This document shows positions 24,906-33,704 of a stretch of 64,000 nucleotides of DNA, piece after piece; within the stretch, counting starts at the first letter, position 1, and every line of letters begins with the position of its first letter. The DNA comes from Methanoregula sp. (lineage in GTDB: Archaea > Halobacteriota > Methanomicrobia > Methanomicrobiales > Methanospirillaceae). Both the position numbers and the translations under genes were made by a program. The notes under the pieces are model-generated. The model searched no databases, was not told where the DNA came from, and was given only the letters and a program-made list of their open reading frames with translations. The DNA lies in NCBI RefSeq assembly GCF_023227875.1, contig NZ_JALOCH010000001.1, positions 124,001 to 188,000 on the forward strand, read 5' to 3'.

Positions 24906-25595
24906 TTACTGGAGCTGCCAGGCCGATGTGTGCCCGGCGTCGAGCGTGATCACGAGGGATGCCTTTGAGAGATCGATCGTGGCCGGTACTTCATAGATGA
25001 GGAACCCGTCCGCCGCATTGCTCGCGCCCGGCTGGATATATCCTGATACGCCGCCCTTCCCGATCAGGTAGTCGTACTGCGTGCCAAGGACGCTCCCGAT
25101 AGTCACGTCCGAGCCGCTGAGGGAGCTGTACGGGTAGTCCTTCCCCTCATAGTTCACGACGAACTGGCCGGGCGATGGCGCCACGATGCTCTCTGTCCCG
25201 GTATCGGCGAGCCGGACATACGTAAACAGGAAGACATTACCCTCGGAGGGCTGTGCCGTATTGTATCCCTGCTGGGTGCCAAGTGCCGTGCCGGCCTCAG
25301 TCTGTTCCCTTGCGCTGTTGAAGGACGGCGAAGTCCAGGTGTAGTCCGGCTTGACCTCCGCTTTGTATACCGTGGCGGTGCCGGTCTTGCCACCAATGCC
25401 GAATGGTGCATCCACGTTCAGGGAGAGGGCACCGGGATAGGGTGTGGCTGTCGGGACCGGGGTTGCAACCGCAGTCGCGACCGGCACCGGGGTCGGGGCC
25501 GGAGTTGTGGTTTGCTGGGATGTGCCGATACAACCGGCGCAGCAGATTAAGCCTGCAACGAGAGCGAGAAGAACAAGTGCATGAAAAGGTTTCAT
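24906..25595 (-). CDS. secreted lipoprotein with C-terminal Ig-like/DUF4352-type domain
   Basis: A 229-residue lipoprotein. The signal ALVLLALVAGLICCAGC ends in a lipobox cysteine, then a Thr/Pro/Val linker (about residues 27-55), then an extracellular beta-rich domain. VFLFTYVRLADTGTESIVAPS and FLIYEVPATIDLSKASLVI resemble the DUF4352 domain (telokin-like, Ig-like) of many prokaryotic lipoproteins. The start at 25595 (MKPFHALV) is chosen because it gives an intact signal peptide; the frame is open further upstream but that part is not protein-like. Confidence 0.7.
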   Translation of the reverse strand: MKPFHALVLLALVAGLICCAGCIGTSQQTTTPAPTPVPVATAVATPVPTATPYPGALSLNVDAPFGIGGKTGTATVYKAEVKPDYTWTSPSFNSAREQTEAGTALGTQQGYNTAQPSEGNVFLFTYVRLADTGTESIVAPSPGQFVVNYEGKDYPYSSLSGSDVTIGSVLGTQYDYLIGKGGVSGYIQPGASNAADGFLIYEVPATIDLSKASLVITLDAGHTSAWQLQ

Positions 25596-25662
25596 GCTCT
25601 GCTGATCTCTGCCAGCACGTAAATAGGTTTGCGATGGAGCACCTGCTCTTTTATACTGTCTT

Positions 25663-26133
25663 CTATTCCACCCGGTACCCTTTCTCCCGGAGGAATGCGG
25701 CAATCCACGGTTCTGCCTCATTGTCCGGCTTGGGGCGCATCTTCTCGACTATCTCCCATACAGAACGGAGTGTCGGGTCGTCCGCGTGAAGGGCGAGCGC
25801 CCCGGTCACGTACCCGAGCGGTCTTCCTTCGGGATCGGCAACCCGCATCGTGACGCACCGGTAGTACTTGCACTGTGCGGGACTGTCACGGTGGATCGTG
25901 CAGCGGAGGAGCGTGCCGTCCGGCCGGAGAAACCGGCAGGCATGGGGGTGCTGTTCCGGAAATGTATGGTCGCAAAAGATCTCCCGCTTGTCTTCATCGA
26001 CCTCCGCGGTAAACGGCGTACCGGTCGACACCGACTCGCACTCAAACCGGAATGGCCCGATCTGGCGTTCGATGACGATATAATCGCCAAGATACATGCA
26101 GCATGTCCCGCACTGCCTGCAGGTAAAGACCAT
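25663..26133 (-). CDS. YkgJ-family cysteine cluster protein
   Basis: A 156-residue protein whose N-terminus, FTCRQCGTCCMYLGDYIV, and later FCDH, ACRFL, CTIH and CKYYRC segments form the cysteine cluster of the YkgJ/CxxCxxCC family, thought to bind a metal, zinc or an Fe-S cluster. Such proteins are common in methanogens without a proven function. It is not obviously in an operon with the lipoprotein genes on either side, although all three run in the same direction. Confidence 0.82.
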   Translation of the reverse strand: MVFTCRQCGTCCMYLGDYIVIERQIGPFRFECESVSTGTPFTAEVDEDKREIFCDHTFPEQHPHACRFLRPDGTLLRCTIHRDSPAQCKYYRCVTMRVADPEGRPLGYVTGALALHADDPTLRSVWEIVEKMRPKPDNEAEPWIAAFLREKGYRVE

Positions 26134-26195
26134 GGTGATTGACCTGCTGTACTATCGGGAACAGAAAAATAAAAAAGGATCACCGGTCAGTCATG

Positions 26196-26834
26196 CTACC
26201 GGATTTTACCCGCCGCTCTCTGTGCAACATCCCTCAGGACTTCATAATCCGTTGTCGTGCCGGTCATCGAGATCTTCTCGTACACGTTCTTTTTCGTGAA
26301 GATCACGGTATACGTGACAATCGTGGTGCGGTCCACGGTGCGTGTCTCCCGCCACGCGATGCTCCGGTCTCCCTGCTGCGGGAAGGGGACCTGGTAATCC
26401 GTGGTACTGTCATCCGGGGGGAGCAGTGCCTCCTTTTCAAGGGCATAGACCTCGTTCACGGTATCGGGCGGGTAGACATCGATCTCCTGGACAATCCCTG
26501 TTGTATCGTCCCGATCCTTGTCCAGCCGGTAAAACGAGGCCCGGTATCCCTGGCGCCAGCCAAGGTCCTGGTAGATTTTATCGATACCGCCATATGCGCT
26601 GGCGGTCCGGTCCCTGATAACGTAATCGGATGGCAGATCGGTGAGCTGGAGTGCCATGTCCGCGGCCGGAATGGTTGCGACCGGGCTCTCCGGCGTGGGA
26701 GCGGTCCTGGTGACGGTGATAGTTGTCGTGTCGCCGGGTGCCGGACCAGAAGAGCCCGTGAGGCAACCCGCTGACGCAGTAATGAGGCAGGTCAGGAGTG
26801 CCAGCAGGATATACGAACGGTACCTGCGTTCCAT
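26196..26834 (-). CDS. putative secreted lipoprotein, family unknown
   Basis: A 212-residue lipoprotein: RRYRSYILLALLTCLITASAGC is a signal with lipobox, followed by a Thr/Pro linker and a soluble domain from about residue 55 (LTDLPSDYVIRDRTAS, GWRQGYRASFYRLDKD). The domain has a conserved look for methanogen surface lipoproteins but I do not recognise it. ATG at 26834 is favoured over the one four codons earlier because the signal begins MERRYRS. AATTTAAATCC about 25 bases upstream is a TATA candidate. Confidence 0.65.
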   Translation of the reverse strand: MERRYRSYILLALLTCLITASAGCLTGSSGPAPGDTTTITVTRTAPTPESPVATIPAADMALQLTDLPSDYVIRDRTASAYGGIDKIYQDLGWRQGYRASFYRLDKDRDDTTGIVQEIDVYPPDTVNEVYALEKEALLPPDDSTTDYQVPFPQQGDRSIAWRETRTVDRTTIVTYTVIFTKKNVYEKISMTGTTTDYEVLRDVAQRAAGKIR

Positions 26835-26947
26835 ATCGTATACCATGGCACAACGGATTTAAATTGTTGGTGGATACACGGCCTGTGCCTTTCCGAGCAC
26901 AAGCCATATACCTCCGGCCGCAGAAGGTCAATCAGAGGTAAACAGGT

Positions 26948-27397
26948 ATGTCATCAACCAGCATCGCCATGCTTGACAAGGACCACCATATCCACATGGT
27001 TCCCGCAGACCGGGTGCTCATGATGAGTATCGAGCATTCCGCAGTGAAGAAGGTCGAGAACGAACGGTTCGAGGTCGAATGTTTCCTCAAGCTCTTTATC
27101 GAAGGATTCCCGCACCCGCTCGAGGACGCGATCCGGTTCACGTTTGCTGCTAGCTGTATTCCCGGCCAGCAGATGATGACCGAGCTCACGTTTGTCCAGA
27201 ACCACATCATCAAATCCGTGTTTGACAAGAACCTTTCCGGGGATATGACGGTCTGTGCGCCTGATGATCCTCTTGCAAAAGAGTCCGGGATCACCATCTC
27301 ATCCGAGATAAAAACACAGATGGCGGTCTCGAAACAACTCAGGGAAGTCCTTGCACGGAACGGGGCACTGGCGGAATCGTTCGTTTTCGTCAGGTAA
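26948..27397 (+). CDS. conserved-looking protein of unknown function
   Basis: A 149-residue soluble protein I do not recognise. It begins MSSTSIAMLDKDHHIHMVP and contains a hydrophobic core (LMMSIEHSAVKKVENERFEVECFLKLF). No signal peptide, metal motif or membrane segment is visible. Base composition matches the chromosome, and it is a single-gene unit convergent with nothing nearby; it is divergent from the lipoprotein gene upstream with about 110 bases between them. Confidence 0.65.
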   Translation: MSSTSIAMLDKDHHIHMVPADRVLMMSIEHSAVKKVENERFEVECFLKLFIEGFPHPLEDAIRFTFAASCIPGQQMMTELTFVQNHIIKSVFDKNLSGDMTVCAPDDPLAKESGITISSEIKTQMAVSKQLREVLARNGALAESFVFVR

Positions 27398-27510
27398 TGC
27401 CATCCCAATCAGGATTTCCGTCACGGACCTGCGGGGACTGACGATTGATAAATATCTTTTTCCCATGCAAGGTTTAACCACTACCGGAGAGAAATATAAA
27501 ACGTGGTATT

Positions 27511-29034
27511 ATGGGTGAACCAAATCTCAGTAGCGATGAACAGGTTCTTTTGAGGACGCAGGGAATCCATGTCAAATCGATCCCGTTTGAAGGCATCCTT
27601 ACCAGCAGGCGCATTATCCTTGTCGACCGGGCAAAAAATATCCTCCCGACGAAGGATATCCCGCTTGCGACAATACAAAATGTTGAGGCCGGAGAGAACG
27701 CAATCGGTGACCCCGTCCTGACCGTCACGGTCATGGCAGGAGCCGGCCAGACCCGCCAGATGGTCCTCACCTTCTCCCGCACCCAGGGGGGAAACCGTGC
27801 ACGGCAGCGTGACGACTGGGCACGCACCCTGCTGGAGTGCACCTCCCCTTCATACGGGCAGTCCGCCCAGCCACGGGTTGACGTGGTGAATTCTCCGGCA
27901 GCTGCTGCCCGTAAGGCGCCGGTAAAACGGGTTGTCGAGAGCGGGGGATACGAGCAGCCTGCACCGGCTCCCGTCCCTGCACCCGCAGCAAGGCAGCCGG
28001 AGATGCCGCCTTCCGGTGAAACGGCATTCTGTACCCGGTGCGGGAACCGGGTGCCCGCCGAATCCGTATTCTGCAACCGTTGCGGTACACCCATCGTGGC
28101 ACCTGCATCTGCAGGGCAGCCCGCAGCGCGACGGCAGCCAGTCGCCCCCCCTGTTGTCGAACAACCGGTTTATCAACAGCCTGCATCCAGGGCCCCTCAG
28201 GACCTGCCCCGCGCCACCGTTCCTCCGGTACAGCCCCGGCAGTATGCAGGATATGAGGAACCCGCTGTTGAACGTGCGCCGGAACCCCGGCGACCAGCAG
28301 CGCCTGCCCCGAAGCCGGTTAAAAAGGGAATTCTCGGTGGGCTCTTCTCGTCGGGCGGTAAAAAGCCTGCTGCCCCGAAACAACCGGCCCCTCCCCGTCA
28401 GCGCAAGCCCCGGAGGAATCTGATGCCCGGCAAGAACGTTATCATCGGCGCTGTCGTTATTGTCATCCTCATTGCAGTCATCGCCGCCGGGGCCTTGTTT
28501 GTGTACCCGATGCTTACTTCCGGCACAACCGGTGGCGATTCACCGTCAGGAGGCTCAATATTCGGCGGAAGCAGTTCCCCGTCTTCCACGACCCTGAAAA
28601 CCGCCACGGCCGATTCTATCAAAGTCGTCGAGACCACTGCACCCGTGATACCGGCCGAAGGAGTCTGGGTATCAATCGACTATATGGGTGGCTACAAGGG
28701 AAGTTATGGCATGACTGCCGATCTCCAGCAGGTGGAGGATTCCGGTGCCCGGCTGTTTGAAGTCGTTAACGCGACGGGGTTAGTGAAGGCAACTCTTGAA
28801 AAGAAGGACAGTTCGACCAAGCGTGAACTCGTTGTCGGGATTTACAAGGACGGCAAGCTCCTCAAGGACGGCAAGTCCGCCGCGGCATACGGTAAAGTGA
28901 CCATATCCGCCGATGTCGGTACCAATGCAGCAACAGCAGCGACATCATCCACGACTGCCGGGAATACAACTGCCAATTCCACCGTAACCGCAACGACGAC
29001 CGCGACTACCCAGACAACGACACAAGCAACCTGA
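27511..29034 (+). CDS. membrane protein with PH-like domain, zinc ribbon and secreted C-terminal domain
   Basis: A 507-residue modular protein. Residues 1 to about 110 look like a PH-type beta domain (VLLRTQGIHVKSIPFEGILTS, then RIILVDRAKNILP). A Pro/Ala-rich linker holds a zinc ribbon (FCTRCGNRVPAESVFCNRCG, near residue 175). A single membrane span, IIGAVVIVILIAVIAAGALF, is near residue 312, followed by an external domain and a Thr-rich tail (about residues 470-507). Cytoplasmic PH plus zinc-ribbon and external domain suggests a sensor or scaffold at the membrane. A second PH protein follows 56 bases later. TGATAAATATC about 65 bases upstream is a TATA candidate. Confidence 0.75.
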   Translation: MGEPNLSSDEQVLLRTQGIHVKSIPFEGILTSRRIILVDRAKNILPTKDIPLATIQNVEAGENAIGDPVLTVTVMAGAGQTRQMVLTFSRTQGGNRARQRDDWARTLLECTSPSYGQSAQPRVDVVNSPAAAARKAPVKRVVESGGYEQPAPAPVPAPAARQPEMPPSGETAFCTRCGNRVPAESVFCNRCGTPIVAPASAGQPAARRQPVAPPVVEQPVYQQPASRAPQDLPRATVPPVQPRQYAGYEEPAVERAPEPRRPAAPAPKPVKKGILGGLFSSGGKKPAAPKQPAPPRQRKPRRNLMPGKNVIIGAVVIVILIAVIAAGALFVYPMLTSGTTGGDSPSGGSIFGGSSSPSSTTLKTATADSIKVVETTAPVIPAEGVWVSIDYMGGYKGSYGMTADLQQVEDSGARLFEVVNATGLVKATLEKKDSSTKRELVVGIYKDGKLLKDGKSAAAYGKVTISADVGTNAATAATSSTTAGNTTANSTVTATTTATTQTTTQAT

Positions 29035-29090
29035 TCTCATCCCCCGATACTTTTTTTGTACATCCGTGCAGATACTAGTCCGGATATTCT

Positions 29091-29717
29091 ATGACCCCCT
29101 CAACATATTTCCCCCGCAATGTCCCCTTCAAACCTTCCACGGCTTTTATCCCGTGGTTCATCATCGATTTCATCCTCGTTGTCGCACTTGTTGCGGCCTG
29201 TACGGTCCTCCCGATCCTGCTCGCAGAGACTATCGACCTCCTTGTGATGACGGCAATCGTGGGAGGACTCATTGTCATCATGGTTGTTTTTGTGGTCTGG
29301 ACGCGGCTCTATTACGATACCATGGCCTACGAGCTCCACGATGACGAGTTGCGCTGGCGCCGCGGGGTCTGGTTCCGTACTACCGGTATCGTGCCCTATA
29401 ACCGGATCACCAACCTGGACCTCAAACAGGGCCCGGTGATGCGCTGGCTGGGCATCTCTACCATATCCGTCCAGACCGCAGGATATTCCGGTCAGGCAGT
29501 GCCGGAGATCCGGATCGAGGCGATCGAGCACGCGGAGGAACTCCGTGAACTCCTGCGTGCAGCCGTCCGCAGCTGTAGTGCCGGAGGAGATGGCACGGGA
29601 ACGAGCGGGCAGGCTCCCCGTGTTGTCGATACACCGGTCGCATCGACCGGGACGAGCATGCTCATCCTTGACGAATTAAAAAAGATCCGTGTGCTGCTCG
29701 AACAGCAGAAAAAATAA
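29091..29717 (+). CDS. membrane protein with bacterial PH domain (YdbS/bPH2-like)
   Basis: A 208-residue protein. Two membrane segments (FIPWFIIDFILVVALVAAC and LVVMTA..VGGLIVIMVVF-type, about residues 25-75) are followed by a bPH2 domain: YDTMAYELHDDELRWRRGVWF, IVPYNRITNLDLKQGPVMR and ISTISVQTAGY are typical of YdbS-like proteins. The C-terminal 60 residues end in a short coiled-coil-like segment (LDELKKIRVLLEQQKK). It is downstream of the zinc-ribbon PH protein and probably co-transcribed. Confidence 0.85.
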   Translation: MTPSTYFPRNVPFKPSTAFIPWFIIDFILVVALVAACTVLPILLAETIDLLVMTAIVGGLIVIMVVFVVWTRLYYDTMAYELHDDELRWRRGVWFRTTGIVPYNRITNLDLKQGPVMRWLGISTISVQTAGYSGQAVPEIRIEAIEHAEELRELLRAAVRSCSAGGDGTGTSGQAPRVVDTPVASTGTSMLILDELKKIRVLLEQQKK

Positions 29718-29720
29718 TTT

Positions 29721-30665
29721 TTACTTTTTCTCTTCCCGTGTTGCAGGTGCGGGTGCAGCGCCTTTCTTCCCCTTGTGCCAGCGGTATGCCCAGTACGCGA
29801 TACCGCCGACAATGACGAGTGGCAGGAGCGTGAATGCCAGGATGATCAGGGCATCGATCATACCGAGGAACCCTGCGATGCCTTCATTGATCGTTGAAAC
29901 GAAGTCATGTCCTGCCTGCCCCCCGACCGGCTGGGGCTCCTGGAGATAAACGGTAATTGTGGAGATCTCGATGCGGCTGTCGAGGTATTTCAGCCTGCCG
30001 TTTAACCGGTCAAGTTGGGTCTGCACACGATCAATCTGCTCCTGCACGTTGATGATGTCCTCCACCTTGGTGCTCTGCTTCATGATCGCGTTGTACTGTG
30101 CCAGCTGGTTGGTGTACGAGGTCTTCTGTGCCTGGAGATCCACGTATTCCTCCGTCACATCCTGTCCACTGGTTGAGATCGATTTGACGGTACCGAGAGC
30201 CTTCGTGCCCGCAATGGCAGCATCGAACGATGCCTGCGGGACCCGGATAATAACCGTGCCGGATAACTGTTTGTTGTAATTCTCCCGGATGTTGGTTGAC
30301 GAAAGGTATCCGCCATGGGCAGCTGCAAGGGCCTTGAGCGATTCGACGGCGCTGGTAACATCCTTGACCTCAAGGGTCATGTCAGCGGTCCTGATGATCC
30401 TGGTCTCAATACCCATACTCCCGGAACCATACGACCCGGAAGTGGGCATGGGTGCAGCAACCGGGGCTGACGCAGTACTTGCTGCCCAGTATTGTGACAA
30501 TCCCTCCTCCCCAATAAAAACAGTCCTGCCGCTATTACTGTCACTGTCGTAGGTTTTTTCCACTGATGAGCTCTGGAGTGAATGTCCTGTTGAAGACGAT
30601 GTGCAGCCTGCAACGGCAATCACCGCCATGCATACTACGAGGAGTGCGATGACTTTGTAGTTCAT
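29721..30665 (-). CDS. DUF4349-type lipoprotein with coiled coil and membrane anchor
   Basis: A 314-residue protein with a lipoprotein signal (VIALLVVCMAVIAVAGC), the DUF4349 domain from about residue 85 (RIIRTADMTLEVKDVTSAVESLKALA, ISTSGQDVTEEYVDLQ), a coiled coil (VEDIINVQEQIDRVQTQLDRL) and a C-terminal transmembrane helix (ALIILAFTLLPLVIVGGIAYW) with a basic tail. DUF4349 proteins are envelope-associated with no established function. A TATA-like CTTTTATATTTC lies about 25 bases upstream. The 3' end is four bases from the PH-protein stop on the other strand. Confidence 0.85.
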   Translation of the reverse strand: MNYKVIALLVVCMAVIAVAGCTSSSTGHSLQSSSVEKTYDSDSNSGRTVFIGEEGLSQYWAASTASAPVAAPMPTSGSYGSGSMGIETRIIRTADMTLEVKDVTSAVESLKALAAAHGGYLSSTNIRENYNKQLSGTVIIRVPQASFDAAIAGTKALGTVKSISTSGQDVTEEYVDLQAQKTSYTNQLAQYNAIMKQSTKVEDIINVQEQIDRVQTQLDRLNGRLKYLDSRIEISTITVYLQEPQPVGGQAGHDFVSTINEGIAGFLGMIDALIILAFTLLPLVIVGGIAYWAYRWHKGKKGAAPAPATREEKK

Positions 30666-31051
30666 ACATGATCCATTGTTGTCCGAAATATAAAAGCACG
30701 TCGTATACTGCGAATAATTTGGTAGTCATGGAGATCATTCATCAATTCGTGAACCATGAGATAACCTGCAGGTTCAATGAACCAACCCCGGCAATTTTCA
30801 GAATTTATTATGCTGCCTGCTGACTCTCTCTCCAGCGATTTATCGCGGAAAACCCGGATCCAAAAATACAGAAGGTTTGTTTGTATGTCCCCAAAATTAT
30901 CCCTGCTCCTGTTTGCAGCCGGCTGGGTGGTGCTGGTCATTGTCACGTCCCCGGCCCCCCTGTAACAATTTCCCCGGGATCCTGCGTTTCATGTACCGCA
31001 ATCCTGCATTGCACTTATATAACAATAAGGGCATTATTTCATTGAGGTTTT
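30666..31051. other. 386-base divergent intergenic region
   Basis: Holds the promoter of the DUF4349 gene (CTTTTATATTTC near 30690, minus strand) and that of the HEAT-repeat gene (CTTATATAAC at 31014-31023, plus strand, about 28 bases before a start site that would lie just upstream of the ATG). Short open frames exist on both strands but none shows protein-like sequence. Confidence 0.55.
31014..31023 (+). promoter_or_regulatory. TATA box of the HEAT-repeat gene
   Basis: CTTATATAAC, followed by AATAAGGGC, lies 29-38 bases before the ATG at 31052, so the transcript would have a very short leader. Confidence 0.6.
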
Positions 31052-31669
31052 ATGACCAACGATAATCCTACGGAACAGAATGTGCCGGAGAAACCCGAAA
31101 ATGCCGGCGAACTTGAAAAGCTGGGACTCGAAGGACTGGTCAAGGCCCTTCAGGACAGTACCGACCCGCAGGTACGGCAGTACGCGGCCTACCTGCTCGG
31201 GAAGGCGCAGAACCCCCGGGCGATCCAGCCCCTGATCGAGGCACTCGCAGATTTCGACAAGTCCGTGCGGGAGCAGGCCACCCTTGCCCTCTCGCGGATC
31301 GGGAAAGCCGCGATCGAGCCGCTTGCGGAAGCAATGAAAGAGCCCAAGTGGGAGACGCGGTACCGGGCCGCAGAAGCGCTCGGGAAAATTGCCGATGAGA
31401 AGGCCGTCAAACCCCTGATCCAGGGACTCAAAGACAACCGCGACCACGTGAGGTACATGGCAGCCAAGGGGCTCAAGGGGCTTGGAGATTCCGATGCCAT
31501 CGAACCCATGGTAATCCTCCTCAAGGATGAGAACCGGTATGTCCGGATGATGGCAGTACGGGCGCTCGGAGCCATTGGCGGTAAAAACGTGAGTGCAGCG
31601 CTGAACTCAGCACTGGCTGCAGAACAGGACGAAAAAGTAAAGGAAGCGATCGTCGAAGCACTCAAATAA
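31052..31669 (+). CDS. HEAT-repeat protein (PBS lyase type)
   Basis: A 205-residue all-helical protein made of about five or six HEAT-like repeats of 31 residues, each with a pattern such as DPQVRQYAAYLLGKA, DKSVREQATLALSRIG and NRYVRMMAVRALGAIGG. The repeats belong to the PBS-lyase HEAT class common in methanogens and act as protein-interaction scaffolds. The first 25 residues are hydrophilic and acidic. No partner is obvious from neighbours. Confidence 0.9.
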   Translation: MTNDNPTEQNVPEKPENAGELEKLGLEGLVKALQDSTDPQVRQYAAYLLGKAQNPRAIQPLIEALADFDKSVREQATLALSRIGKAAIEPLAEAMKEPKWETRYRAAEALGKIADEKAVKPLIQGLKDNRDHVRYMAAKGLKGLGDSDAIEPMVILLKDENRYVRMMAVRALGAIGGKNVSAALNSALAAEQDEKVKEAIVEALK

Positions 31670-31904
31670 CCAATACAACACTTTTTTGCATTCCGGAAAA
31701 GCCGGGAAAATACCCGGGCCGGAGATTCAGCTTCTTCGATGATGTCCTTGATTGGCCCGATCATGCGGAATTTGATAGAGAGTCATATTTGAAAGCCGCG
31801 ATCCGACTGACCGATCCTCTCTCAATTCTCATCCTGCCGCCATACAATGAAAGAAATAGGGGAAGAGGGATAATACCCCATTATCCACAAGGAGGAATGA
31901 AATC

Positions 31905-32525
31905 ATGGAACCAGGCAAATTATACACTCTGCCGAAACTGCCGTACGATTATGCGGCACTGGCACCGTATATTTCCGAAGAGCAGCTCACCCTGCACCAC
32001 ACAAAGCACCACCAGGCGTACGTAACCGGTGCGAATGCAATCCTTGAGAAACTCGACAAGGCCCGCAAGGACAATGCCGACCTTGACATGAAAGCCACGT
32101 TAAAGGAGTTGTCATTCCATATCGGCGGTTACCGCCTGCACTCGCTGTTCTGGGAGAACCTCGCACCTGCCGGCAAAGGCGGAGGCGGCGTTCCGAAAGG
32201 GGAACTGGCAAAAGCGATCGATGCAGAGTTCGGGAAATTCGACCGGTTCAAAAAGGAGTTCACGCAGGCCGCATCCAGCGTCGAGGGGTCCGGGTGGGCC
32301 GTGCTGACCCACTGCATGAAAACGAACCGTCTCCTGATCATGCAGCTCGAAAAACACAATGTCAACCTCATCCCCGGTTTCCGGATCCTTATGGCCCTTG
32401 ACGTATGGGAACACGCGTACTACCTGGATTACAAGAATGACCGGGCGAAATTCATTGACGGGTTCTGGAATATCGTGAAATGGGATGAAGTGAACACCCG
32501 CTTTATCACGCACCAGAAAAAATAA
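31905..32525 (+). CDS. sod: superoxide dismutase (Fe/Mn family)
   Basis: A 206-residue enzyme that dismutates superoxide, a defence for an anaerobe exposed to oxygen. LPYDYAALAPYISEEQL with HHTKHHQAYV (metal ligand His31), a second histidine in ELSFHIGGYRLHS, and DVWEHAYYLDYKND (metal ligands Asp and His) make up the complete Fe/Mn-SOD site. AAGGAGG lies a few bases before the ATG at ideal spacing. Metal preference cannot be told from sequence alone; in methanogens iron is usual. Confidence 0.95.
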   Translation: MEPGKLYTLPKLPYDYAALAPYISEEQLTLHHTKHHQAYVTGANAILEKLDKARKDNADLDMKATLKELSFHIGGYRLHSLFWENLAPAGKGGGGVPKGELAKAIDAEFGKFDRFKKEFTQAASSVEGSGWAVLTHCMKTNRLLIMQLEKHNVNLIPGFRILMALDVWEHAYYLDYKNDRAKFIDGFWNIVKWDEVNTRFITHQKK

Positions 32526-32629
32526 TCCGGCACCGGTCCCCGCCCGTGCAGCCGGGGGGGTCCTGCCCTATCTCCTCTCATTTTCCTGTATCAGAGATCT
32601 ATATGCGTGAATCAAATCAATTTTAAATA

Positions 32630-32650
32630 ACATTCACACTAACATAATGT
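32630..32650. promoter_or_regulatory. inverted repeat in ArsR-type regulator promoter (operator candidate)
   Basis: ACATT and AATGT (32630-32634 and 32646-32650) form an inverted repeat separated by 11 bases, directly after the TATA-like TTTTAAATA (32621-32629) and four bases before the gene. This is the position expected of an autoregulatory operator. Confidence 0.45.
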
Positions 32651-32654
32651 AAAT

Positions 32655-33281
32655 ATGGATGAATCTGCAGAGGTTGCGAGGCTCCTCGACATTCTCGGTA
32701 ACCGTAACCGGAGGCGGATCATTGAACTGCTCCGGCAGAAGCCCTGTTTTGTTACGGAAATATCTGACACGCTCGTGCTCTCGCCAAAGGCCGTCATCGA
32801 CCACCTCCAGATGATGGAGCGGGAGGAGATCCTCTCCTGCGAGATGGATGACCGGCGCCGGAAATATTACTATCTTGCCCACGACATCCTGGTCGATGTC
32901 AGTCTCAAGGAGCTGAGAATGGACCTGCCCCTGACAGGTGAAGATACCCGGAAAAACGACCAGCTCAAAAAGACCGTTGCCATGCTGGCACGCATGATCC
33001 GGGCCCACGACCAGATCCTTGCAAATCTCGAACAGGTCAACCACGACATCGAGACCAAGATCAATGACCTTGCCCGCATCCATAATGATTTATTCAAAAG
33101 CGATGGAGAGCTTAGTGTAGTCATTGCACTGTCCCACCAGCCTCTTACGGCAGCGGAACTGGAACAGGTCACGGAGCTTCCAAAAACAAGCCTTGTGGAG
33201 ATCCTGAAACAGTTCGAGCGGCGGGGGATCATAAAACGGGAGAAAGAACGGTATACTCTCAGAGGTGTCCATGCAGAATAA
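32655..33281 (+). CDS. ArsR-family winged-helix transcriptional regulator
   Basis: A 208-residue protein. The N-terminal winged helix is of ArsR type (VARLLDILGNRNRRRIIELL, EISDTLVLSPKAVIDHLQMM), followed by a long helical region (about residues 100-145) and a second helix-turn-helix-like segment near the C-terminus (PLTAAELEQVTELPKTSLVE, RRGIIKREKERYTL). The double-wHTH arrangement is seen in methanogen regulators of stress genes. It overlaps the next gene by 11 bases and likely regulates itself through the nearby inverted repeat. Confidence 0.88.
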   Translation: MDESAEVARLLDILGNRNRRRIIELLRQKPCFVTEISDTLVLSPKAVIDHLQMMEREEILSCEMDDRRRKYYYLAHDILVDVSLKELRMDLPLTGEDTRKNDQLKKTVAMLARMIRAHDQILANLEQVNHDIETKINDLARIHNDLFKSDGELSVVIALSHQPLTAAELEQVTELPKTSLVEILKQFERRGIIKREKERYTLRGVHAE

Positions 33282-33690
33282 CCCGGGCGGCCCCTACGAT
33301 GATGTCTTCATCAACCTTGCAAAGATCGTGGAAGATATTGTAAAGAACATGCCGGAGAGCCAGCATGCCCGCATCGTCGGATACACGATCATCACCCGGC
33401 AGACCGGGAGTGGCGACCCCGACGTATTCCGGGCCGGCGCCCCGGACGATGACGGCGAGGTCCCCTATGAAGTCGTGGAAACGGATGACGATCTCTTCAT
33501 TACGGCCATGATGCCGTCCGATCCCCGGAACGCGCCCATTGCGGACATCGAAGTGAACTGTGTCCGTATCGTGGTCGATGACAAGATCACCACCATCATG
33601 CTCGACAACCCGATCGATCGTATCCACAGTTACTACCGGGTCCACCGCGGGGTCATGGATATCTCTTTAAAAAAGGTAAAAAACCTGTAA
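33271..33690 (+). CDS. small protein with possible Hsp20/CS-like fold, co-transcribed with ArsR regulator
   Basis: About 139 residues. Residues of about 65-137 show short strands (EVVETDDDLFITAMMPS, IEVNCVRIVVDDKITTIML) reminiscent of the alpha-crystallin/CS fold and of GvpH-like proteins, although the usual C-terminal I-x-I motif is not clear. ATG at 33271 follows AGAGGTG and overlaps the regulator gene; a GTG two codons earlier is possible. Conserved pairing with an ArsR protein would support a stress-chaperone role, which is inference. Confidence 0.6.
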   Translation: MQNNPGGPYDDVFINLAKIVEDIVKNMPESQHARIVGYTIITRQTGSGDPDVFRAGAPDDDGEVPYEVVETDDDLFITAMMPSDPRNAPIADIEVNCVRIVVDDKITTIMLDNPIDRIHSYYRVHRGVMDISLKKVKNL

Positions 33691-33704
33691 CTTTTTTAAA
33701 AAAA

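Noticed and set aside
30662..30965. Short open frames on both strands in the DUF4349/HEAT spacer, one with a hydrophobic C-terminus
   Set aside because: No ribosome-binding site, unlike sequence on either strand, and the region overlaps two promoters.
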